From positions 1-21,499 of the forward strand of contig JAUCBJ010005929.1 of the NCBI GenBank assembly GCA_032718475.1: DNA of 21,499 nucleotides. Reading direction: 5' to 3'. The notes beneath the pieces were generated by a model. That model was not told where the DNA came from, did no database searches, and saw nothing but the letters and a program-made list of their open reading frames with translations. Each line of letters opens with the position of its first letter. The first letter of the stretch is position 1. Of this stretch, positions 8,758 to 15,608 are shown piece by piece. The stretch is from Nemertoderma westbladi (Eukaryota > Xenacoelomorpha > Nemertodermatida > Nemertodermatidae). The position numbers were made by a program, and so were the translations under genes.

Positions 8758-9247
8758 ATAAAATAAATATACCAGGACATTTGATGATTATCATATAAAC
8801 AATATATCTCTATCCTTGACTCCCCACATAAATAAATTATAGATATAATAATTTAGCTGAGTATATTTATATTACAACCTTTAAATAAGTATAAATAACT
8901 ACATAAGATAACTTTATATTGTTATGATTTTCACTTACACAACTTAATTTGTACTAAATAAGATATAATATCAACACTGAATGTAGTTTAGAGTTACTGT
9001 CTTAATTACTAAATTAATATTATATAATAGAGTAGAAAATTATACAGGATTGCGATGGACAAACAGACAAGAAATTCAGCACAATTATAAAATGTAAATA
9101 ATTGGAGCAGCGCAAATCGAGTACAATGGCTAATTATGTTAGGTGTTAGTAAACCTGAGTAAATATTAATTATATTTATTGTCAGGGACAGGATACGATA
9201 CGATATGGAAATGATACAATTCAAACCAATTTACCATAACGGATGTA
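8758..9247. other. AT-rich intergenic stretch, nothing recognised
   Basis: Very AT-rich with no coding signal. The minus-strand 71-codon frame at 9009-9224 has the composition expected of AT-rich DNA (Ile, Tyr, Leu, Asn) and no domain. Confidence 0.6.
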
Positions 9248-9277
9248 GGACAATTCGGTCCCGGACAATTCGGCCCC
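9248..9277 (-). repeat. Two inverted copies of the 15-bp minisatellite unit
   Basis: GGACAATTCGGTCCC and GGACAATTCGGCCCC are reverse complements of the unit at 9294-9458. A 16-bp AT-rich spacer separates the two orientations, so transcripts could fold into a long hairpin. Confidence 0.93.
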
Positions 9278-9293
9278 AAAACACTAAATAAAT

Positions 9294-9458
9294 GGGACCG
9301 AATTGTCCGGGACCGAATTGTCCGGGACCGAATTGTCCGGGACCGAATTGTCCGGGACCGAATTGTCCGGGACCGAATTGTACGGGACCGAATTGTCCGG
9401 GACCGAATTGTCCGGGACCGAATTGTACGGGACCGAATTGTCCGGGACCGAATTGTTC
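9294..9458 (+). repeat. 15-bp minisatellite GGGACCGAATTGTCC, 11 copies
   Basis: Eleven perfectly phased units. Units 6 and 9 share the variant end TAC, and the last ends TTC, suggesting that a block of three units (45 bp) was duplicated. Because 15 is a multiple of three, frames stay open on both strands (PGPNC and SGTEL on plus, GQFGP and SRTIR on minus). These are repeat artefacts, not genes. Confidence 0.97.
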
Positions 9459-10291
9459 TGCTTCCACCATAACCATGGTAAGATACGAATGCGACTTCGA
9501 TAAAATAAAATTCGAATGCGAAAGCAGAATATAGTGTAGTATTGAAACGGGGATACAAAAAATACTAAATGAAAATTCTATTTAGAATCGTCTCGTCTCC
9601 TGTCCTTGTTTTATCGCAATATTTACTTCTTTCTTAATGTCCCCAGTAAAAAGACATACAAAGTTACAATGTCATATTTGTAAAGAAACCGCGAATTAAT
9701 TATCTTAGTTAATTTAATGCAGTTTCTCAAAGTTGAGATTGAAAATATTAAAAATATAAAATAATGTCTAGGAAAACCAATTCAGAGCTAATAAGGCCAG
9801 ATGTTTGTTCTAGAACAGTAAATCCGAGAGTAACAACTACACTGTCACTAAACTCTCCGACTATAATAATAATATAATAACAAAAACATTTAAAATATTA
9901 ATTATTACTCACAATTATTATTGAGAACAATTTTCGATCTTTCTCTAAACCGAATTAACTTTTAGTGCATTTTAAACAACTTATTGCATAAAACCAAGCA
10001 TCACCCTGCCATATAAACCCAACCCGTTAAACACCGAAAAATAATTAAAACTTCAATAATTTATCGGCGAAAAATCTCGAGGACAATAAGTTATAGAGTT
10101 TAAGTAAATCTAGAATCACTGAAACTAATTAGAAGTTCTAATTAGAGATATATTTGCACAAATACTATAAGAAACAGTAATTATAAATAGTATAGCCAAC
10201 TAAACTGCATCGTAATAAATTAATAATAACAATTTATAGAAACTTATTATTTCGATTTCTATTATAAAGGGATAATATTTAACGAATCAAG
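9459..10291 (-). other. Downstream flank of the MRCK gene, presumed 3' UTR at its right end
   Basis: AT-rich sequence without a reading frame. On the gene's strand I find no canonical AATAAA within 800 bp after the stop. The nearest variant is TATAAA (10233-10238), about 55 bases past the stop, which alone is weak support for a poly(A) site. The 3' UTR end cannot be placed from sequence. Confidence 0.4.
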
Positions 10292-11035
10292 TTAGAATTT
10301 TGTATCGACGGAAGAGTTTGAAGAGTATTTAGAGGAATCGTGACTGCGGCGTTTGGGGTCGGGTATAGTCTGCAGCGGGGGTTTAGTCGCCGAGTCTGTC
10401 CGCGGTGGACCGGCTGTCCTCGGTAGACTTGTAGTCTTTGTTTTTCCTGCTTCAGAGGATTTCGCCTGATTAATCTTCTCTTCGATGGATTCTTTGTTGA
10501 CTGTTTTAGTTCCCTGAACGTGAACCGTTCGGAGTTTAGGATTGGTTGCACCCCCTACTGAGTCGGGGATGTCCTGAAGGATCTGTAGACCATCTCCGGG
10601 TCCCATATGGGCGATATGGTTAAAGTTACTCGGCATTGAGATCAATTTACTCTTCCGATCAGGGTCTGATTTAAGTGATTTGACCAGCAAGGCGCGCTCT
10701 TCTTCCTTCGTCTTAAAGGAGAACCGTTGTTTACGGATTCCGCTGGAATCAGATTTATAATACTTGCCGATCTCAGAGACAGCCACGCTGTCTTCCTTCT
10801 CGGCTCTGTCGTGTAGGTATACCAGTTGGAGTGGCTCTGTCTCATTGATACACAAGAGAGCCATGTTGTGAGCCGGTTTGAATCCCCGGAGTTGGAGGGT
10901 CTGGATCCACTCGCTGCGTTCGATGTTGAACACAAATAGACCCGAGGCGGTGAACGCGAGGAGGTGGGGGGAACGGAAGGCCACTGATTCCAGAGGGGAG
11001 GGCCACATTAATTCCGACATTCTAGAACGCCGACC
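10292..11035 (-). CDS. MRCK: MRCK-like kinase, last coding exon: end of CNH domain, CRIB motif, C-terminal tail
   Basis: The exon begins GGTCGGCGT after the acceptor CTCCCAG (phase 0) and ends with TAA at 10292-10294: 247 residues. Residues 1-5 (GRRSR) and the following ELMWP are a hallmark of the MRCK CNH domain. ERSEWIQTLQLRGF closes that domain. Residues 132-145, ISMPSNFNHIAHMG, fit the CRIB consensus I-S-x-P-x2-F-x-H-x2-H-x-G at every fixed position and are followed by PGDGLQILQDIP as in MRCK. CRIB motifs bind GTP-loaded Cdc42 or Rac and help place the kinase at the membrane or leading edge. The remaining tail (about 90 residues) is Ser/Thr/Lys-rich and not conserved. It joins the exon at 11741-12379. 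Confidence 0.95.
   Translation of the reverse strand, partial: GRRSRMSELMWPSPLESVAFRSPHLLAFTASGLFVFNIERSEWIQTLQLRGFKPAHNMALLCINETEPLQLVYLHDRAEKEDSVAVSEIGKYYKSDSSGIRKQRFSFKTKEEERALLVKSLKSDPDRKSKLISMPSNFNHIAHMGPGDGLQILQDIPDSVGGATNPKLRTVHVQGTKTVNKESIEEKINQAKSSEAGKTKTTSLPRTAGPPRTDSATKPPLQTIPDPKRRSHDSSKYSSNSSVDTKF
10601..10642 (-). other. MRCK: CRIB (Cdc42/Rac-binding) motif of the MRCK-like protein
   Basis: Encodes ISMPSNFNHIAHMG. Ile, Ser, Pro, Phe, both His and the final Gly of the consensus are present, so GTPase binding is expected. This motif downstream of a CNH domain separates MRCK from ROCK and citron kinases. Confidence 0.95.
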
Positions 11036-11740
11036 CTGGGAGTTGGAAACATAACAAATAAAATAAAAATGATATCAGGAAGGCAACAAGATTGTTAATA
11101 ATAATTATAAAAATATCACCATAATTTGTGATTAATTATTAGTTGACTAAGTTTAACTGGTTTGGGTATTAAAGTTCTTCAATATCTACAGTATATGGAT
11201 TAAGATATCTCAAATCATTGCATGTCCCGCGAGTAGTAGGGTCTTGGCCGGCTCGGCGACAGTTGAACCTAACTCATGACTCATCACTTAGGAATGTGAC
11301 ACCTAGGGTGTCATTGATGCCAGACTGTCTAGGTGACACCCAGACAGGGTATGTCCAACTGTCGCCTAGAGGCCTAAGAGGGTGTCCTAAGTGACACCTC
11401 TGCTCTTTTATTTATTAATACTTATTTATTTGTATTTAATTTTAAATTAATTATTTGTATTTAATTTTAAATTAATTAATTGTATTACTTTTACTTTATT
11501 TAATTGTATTACTTTTAATTTATAAATTGATTTCTATTTTTAGAATTACCAATAATTAGTTTTATATATTACTTTCCAAATGAAGTAATTTTGGAAAACT
11601 TTGTCGACAACAACGTAAAGTTGAGTTCACAACTCCGTTATAGAGGTAATGAAATATGGTGTTTTGTTCTTCTTTTAGAAACTAGATTTTTTGGTGTTTT
11701 TTTTTGTGATAAAGAAATTTGATAAAAAATTAATTATTAC
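11036..11740 (-). other. Intron with a small fold-back element
   Basis: Donor CTCAG|GTAATA, acceptor CTCCCAG|GGTCGG, 705 bp, phase 0. Apart from a GC-richer palindromic segment at about 11250-11400 it is AT-rich, with TTAATTTTAAATTAATTA repeats near 11435-11485. Confidence 0.9.
11255..11398. repeat. Fold-back / MITE-like palindromic element
   Basis: GGCGACAGTTG (11255-11265) pairs perfectly with CAACTGTCGCC (11356-11366). Around and between these lie CACTTAGG / CCTAAGTG and the near-palindrome GACACCTAGGGTGTC (11298-11312), with further GTGACACC / GGTGTC copies. Its GC content stands out from the surrounding intron. I could not identify a target duplication, so the element edges are uncertain. 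Confidence 0.6.
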
Positions 11741-12379
11741 CTGAGAGTCAACGTAGAGGCCAACCGAAGCGAAACACAAGAGATGCTCATTATCGTTGCC
11801 ATTGGGAACTATGAATGCACCCAGAGGGGCGCTGGGCGCCGCCATAAATACTGTCAATGTGGAATCGTGAGGGTTCACCAGATCTGTCTCACTGAAGTTC
11901 TGCAGGTTGTAGTGAGTGAAACCGCAGTAGTAGCCGGCGATAAGTCGGAACCCAGAAGCGGACATCCAGACAACCGGTCTGGGTGTTCGGAACTCTTTCA
12001 CTTTCCGGTAGCGACCGGTAGCAGACAGCTCGCAGACAGACAGCTGCTGTTTGGCGGCGTAGCAGAGAATATCGGAAGGGGGTTGATCGTGGGAGAGCGA
12101 GACGGAACCGACGGCTATGAGAGAACATCCGCGAGTTTCTACCACTTTAATAGAACCTGTTTCCGCTTCAGGGCCATCTAGCAGTGACGTCATCGGGTAT
12201 AGTTTTACCATGCGGGTTTTTCCCGAGAGTATCACCACCATACGGTTGCTCTCAGCACCCACTATCAGCACCTGGATGACCTTCTTGTTATCACCGACCT
12301 TGAGGATGGATTCCTTGGAGAGATTGACGAGGAATAGTCCATCCTCGCCGCCACAGAGAAGGGAAGAAGAGTCAACAAC
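11741..12379 (-). CDS. MRCK: MRCK-like kinase, exon: most of the CNH (citron homology) domain
   Basis: 639 bp, phase 0 at both ends; acceptor ATATTTAAG, donor CTCAG|GTAATA. It encodes 213 residues, starting VVDSSSLLCGGEDGLFLVNL. This continues the KNSHCWE end of the previous exon, and the spacing to GLF matches what I recall of vertebrate MRCK. Other family landmarks are VGDNKKVIQV, NRMVVILSGK, ETRGCSL and, at the end, HLLCFASVGLYVDSQ leading into GRRSR. CNH domains are beta-propeller-like modules that mediate protein interactions of MRCK and citron kinases. All expected blocks are present, so the domain looks intact. The Met at 12271 is internal, not a start. Confidence 0.95.
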
Positions 12380-12687
12380 CTTAAATATATCAAAGTAGTT
12401 TATAGCAGAGTTAATATTGTTAATTCAGTTTGTTAAATACCGAATAATAAAATATCTCCCTAGTAATATTACATTCAAACAACACGTAATATAATATTCA
12501 CCAAAAAATCTCACAAAATATTTATTTAACCTGCAGTCAATATTATTCTCACTAAATATTTGTGAGTGAATAATACCAAACCTGAGTGATGAGTAACAGT
12601 AAATAGACAGTGAGAGAGTAATATAGACTGCCAAACACATTAATCACTGCATATTAGTAAAGCCAAATGTTTAGTAGTTATTGGTAA

Positions 12688-12695
12688 TTATTTGG
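12688..12695. repeat. 8-bp target-site duplication TTATTTGG, left copy
   Basis: Precedes the element end CAGATAGGGG; exact second copy at 12971-12978. Eight-base duplications are the mark of hAT transposons. Confidence 0.85.
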
Positions 12696-12699
12696 CAGA

Positions 12700-12730
<31 letters not shown>

Positions 12731-12970
12731 TGGACGCAATAATAATTCATCCCTCTCCAGGGAGGGGAAATTGGACGCAAATAACAGCTGATAATTCTCA
12801 AACATAAAAACTGTAACCTGATCTATTGTGCTTAGTTTATTGTTTTGGTTAAAATATCGCGCCTCTGTAAGCTGCTCCTTTCCCTAAATTGAGAATTTAA
12901 CATTGAGGCGCGCGGGATAGTAATTCGCCAAGGCGGGTTTTGCGTCGAGTCCCCCCCCCCCCCCTGTCTC
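12696..12970. mobile_element. Non-autonomous hAT-like MITE with poly-G/poly-C ends
   Basis: 275 bp with ends CAGATAGGGG.. and, reading inward from the other side, GAGACAGGGG..: short imperfect terminal inverted repeats that pass into long G runs (28 G at 12702-12729; 14 C at 12951-12964). It is flanked by perfect TTATTTGG duplications. It has no coding capacity. Its inner part, reverse-complemented, matches 19048-19245 (CTCAATGTTAAATT, TAACCAAAACAA, CAGGTTACAG, GTTATTTGC in the same order), confirming a dispersed family. The hAT assignment rests on duplication length and the CAG..GGGG ends only. Confidence 0.82.
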
Positions 12971-12978
12971 TTATTTGG
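12971..12978. repeat. 8-bp target-site duplication TTATTTGG, right copy
   Basis: Exact match to 12688-12695, directly after the element end CCCCTGTCTC. Confidence 0.85.
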
Positions 12979-13000
12979 TGTATTTAACATTATACTGTAT

Positions 13001-13103
13001 ATTTCCAAGGTTTTTTATTTATTTTACGAGTTACTTACCCGGGGCGAAGGCGAGGGCAAGCATCTACTCTATAACTCGTTAAATAACTTAAAACCTTGGT
13101 AAT
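13001..13103. repeat. Imperfect inverted repeat, about 33-bp arms
   Basis: Left arm 13001-13033 (ATTTCCAAGGTTTT .. ACGAGTTA) pairs with right arm 13072-13103 (TAACTCGT .. AAAACCTTGGTAAT) around a GC-richer 38-bp centre. The arms are roughly 80 percent alike by eye. It may be a decayed MITE or a structural hairpin in the intron. Confidence 0.75.
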
Positions 13104-13267
13104 ATGTGTGTTATTTATTAGCCATTTCACACTTATAAGCCCTACTCAGATTCTAAAAAGGGTTTTGTTTGCGTTTGTTTTGTTTGTTTGTTAAAAAATG
13201 GGGTTTGGTTTATTGGGGGTTCTTATTAAACTTGGATATAAACAAATAAACTCAGTTTAACACTACA

Positions 13268-13314
13268 GGTAATATCACATTATTTCCCGGGGGGAAAATA
13301 TATGTGATATTACC
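13268..13314. repeat. Hairpin with about 20-bp arms
   Basis: GGTAATATCACAT..TATTTCCC pairs with GGGGAAAATATATGTGATATTACC around a short G-rich centre, with one or two mismatches. Probably a very small palindromic element. The bases outside the arms do not continue the pairing. Confidence 0.75.
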
Positions 13315-13502
13315 CGCATTATTATTGATACTCCCGCTCGCAGCATACAGACATCGGTACTGATACCAGTGCTTCTAAATTTAATATTCTGTACATAAAT
13401 AACTTATGGACTATCTTTGGGTTAGTTTTGGTGATTTTATCTTAACTGCACGCACTACTATATATAAACTCCTCATAAACATTTAATGATAATTAATCTC
13501 AC

Positions 13503-13843
13503 CTCCCAACAATGCGAATTCTTTATAATCGGCATCGAGGCATCGTAAACTTCCTTCGCAGTAAATCTCGGTGAGTAGAAGAGGGAAGATTTCGAGTATT
13601 CCCGATTCAACTGCTTGAGGGCGCCCATGAACCAATCCCGTCTGTCCTGGGACTCGGACAGACAGAGTAGCTGGTACTCGGGGCTGGGGGCAGCCAACGC
13701 GGTGCATTTAACGCGGAATATCGAGCTGATCTGGTTCGCGTTCGCGTGGATAACATCGGCGCGGAACACACCGGATACATCGAAGGATTCGTCGCGCATA
13801 TCGATAACCTCCGAGACACGGATCGCAGGTTGGGATGTTTTAC
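13503..13843 (-). CDS. MRCK: MRCK-like kinase, exon: second half of PH domain and linker to CNH
   Basis: 341 bp; acceptor TTTTAAG|GTAAAAC, where the first two bases complete the Gly codon begun in the previous exon (phase 1 junction), and donor TGGGAG|GTGAGA (phase 0). It encodes KTSQPAIRVSEVIDMRDESF, then DVIHANANQISSIFRVKC, LLCLSESQDRRDWFMGAL and AKEVYDASMPIIKNSHCWE. The VIDMRDE block, the DVIHA strand and the C-terminal PH helix with its Trp (DWFMGAL) are all present. PH domains of MRCK contribute to membrane and junction targeting. The Met at 13799 is internal. Confidence 0.95.
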
Positions 13844-14793
13844 CTTAAAATAGAAAGATTTATTAATATTCTAGAACATATATAAAATTTATTAATTAAT
13901 TAACAAAGTAAAATAATCTACAATACAAAACTAATTAACTAACTTTAGTAAGTATTCTAGAATACATACTTCTAATAAATTAACAAACTAGAAAGTTAAC
14001 TAATTCATTTACGGACCAATAATTAATTAAATTAAAGGAAGCTTGAACATATTGATGTTGCATAATATTAACTATAAAGCTAACAAGCTGGCTATAAGAA
14101 GACCGTCAGTCTATAAGACAACAAAACCGAAAAAACTAAATCATAAACTTCCGTTTCTGTGTTAGCCCAGTATCAATATAAGTCTGCCCGATTATAGATG
14201 TCTGAACTTTTAGTGGAATATTGGAACTAACATTGAACGGATATAGAGTTAAGTTAAAGCGGCACATATACTTGACCTCCCAACAAGTCGAGCAAACTCA
14301 TATAATTGGCAATTATCACATGCTCCTAAAAGCTTGGTGACTTATTAAGAAGCTCTTATCTTCTTTCAAATCTCATCAATATTTCCGCTGATTTTTGGAC
14401 ATGAAGAAGATCTGGCATTTAGCTCCCTGATTGGCTTGAGCTACAATATATAGGCCTACAACTATTTATATACTACAATAAATAAATATACAAATAATAT
14501 GTGCATAATTTTCTGCAGTTTGGGCCTATCCATACAATAAATAGTAGTAGTTTACTAGGCCCACATGAGTACCAGCAGCTGGTGTTTCTATCGTTGAGTT
14601 GATGGCAATTTTCGTCTTTATGGGGCTGTTTTTCGAAATAAAAAAAAGAATCTTTAATATTTTTTTTCGAAACTTTTTTTCCACATCCTGGGGTTGAGCT
14701 GCGACGATTGGTATAACTTTCATTGAAGGACGAGCTATAGTTTCGGAGGAGTTAACCCGATATAAAAACACATACATTATTACATATACATAC
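13844..14793 (-). other. First part of the 4.2-kb intron, no element recognised
   Basis: AT-rich with short AATTAATTAA runs up to about 14040, then moderately AT-rich unique-looking sequence. An 83-codon minus-strand frame (14526-14777) contains VIPIVAAQPQDVEKKF and a Lys/Ile-rich middle. I do not recognise a family, and long A/T runs (14640-14690) make it doubtful as a gene. Confidence 0.5.
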
Positions 14794-15608
14794 TACATTA
14801 CCCACCCAAAATGGGACCAGTGGCATTTTACCAATACAGTTGGCGATGCGAGATTACCAATAATAATCTCGCCTCATAACCAACTGGGGGGGGGGGGGGG
14901 GGGGGGGATACACGCCATAAGCCACAGAGAGAGGTGAGAGGTCAAAACACCTCGGTGGGAGAACCCAGCTAGCCGAGGCTAGCGGCAGGGGGTAACACCT
15001 ACAGGGAGTGCCAAAGTGACAATTAGTATAAGCCAATAGCGGGCAGGGGAGCACGTGGGGAAAGATAGGAAACCATCCATGGGCACGCACTGTTCATAAG
15101 TATGTTCCCTCCCATTACCCATTCCCAGTTGCTCGAACCAGAGCCTCGCCCCCTCTCTCTTTGTCTGGTGCTTTTACTATATATATATATATGCATTTTA
15201 TTCTAGCCATGGTGCTATTTTACTTAATTTTAACTAATATAATACCGGTTCGCCCGGGCGTTCTGTTGAATGTTGAATGTTGGTAGCAAAAAGCCGAAGT
15301 AGAGTAGAGGTGAAACCAATATCTATGTGTATCAATCATATAGTTATCTTGATTACTGATTTACCGGTCAGTTCATTAATCACAGAGTTGCAGACCGGTT
15401 ATAGTTTCAACCGTTCTGTATTGCAATTTCTTCTGCTATTATTTGTTATACATTCTGTGCTATTATCATTGGAACATTAACAACCAGAAACACAAACTCT
15501 GTTATTTTCCCAACGGCCTTCGGCCAAAGATATCAGTTCAGCAGACCAGCAGCAAAGTGACGCGTACAACCTAACCCGGTCGGGATCATTGAACTCAATC
15601 CCGTCACA
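14794..15608 (+). mobile_element. LTR fragment (BEL/Pao-like family), 5' edge missing
   Basis: The right edge ATCCCGTCACA at 15608 is the reverse complement of the TGTGACGGGAT edge of the solo LTR at 556, and the adjoining CCGGTCGGGATC, CGCGT and GGCCTTCGGCC blocks are also shared. The left part (TACATTACCCACCCAAAATG, then CAGTGGC and the palindrome GCGAGATTACC..AATCTCGC) matches the reverse complement of 1085-1170. Homology starts about 21 bp inside the expected terminus, and no TGT end or matching ATAGG duplication is found there, so the 5' edge is lost or strongly changed. It contains 22 G at 14886-14907. No internal region follows: 15609 begins the minisatellite. Confidence 0.75.
14886..14907. 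repeat. Homopolymer run of 22 G
   Basis: Unbroken G run inside the LTR fragment. The related LTR at 556-1191 also carries a long run on the same (sense) strand. Confidence 0.95.

Larger units (their letters stand above)
12380..13502 (-). other. Intron carrying a hAT-like MITE and two hairpins
   Basis: Donor TGGGAG|GTGAGA, acceptor TATATTTAAG|GTTGTT, 1123 bp, phase 0. Contents from left: AT-rich sequence with a minus-strand 71-codon frame of no recognisable content, the MITE 12696-12970, an imperfect inverted repeat 13001-13103 and a hairpin 13268-13314. Confidence 0.9.

Noticed and set aside
9166-9558. 130-codon minus frame with RSRTI repeats, and plus frames with PGPNC / SGTEL repeats
   Set aside because: Translations of the 15-bp minisatellite in several frames; all are artefacts of unit length.
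11783-12181. 132-codon plus-strand frame
   Set aside because: A shadow of the CNH exon of MRCK on the opposite strand, where the coding signal and splice sites are clear.
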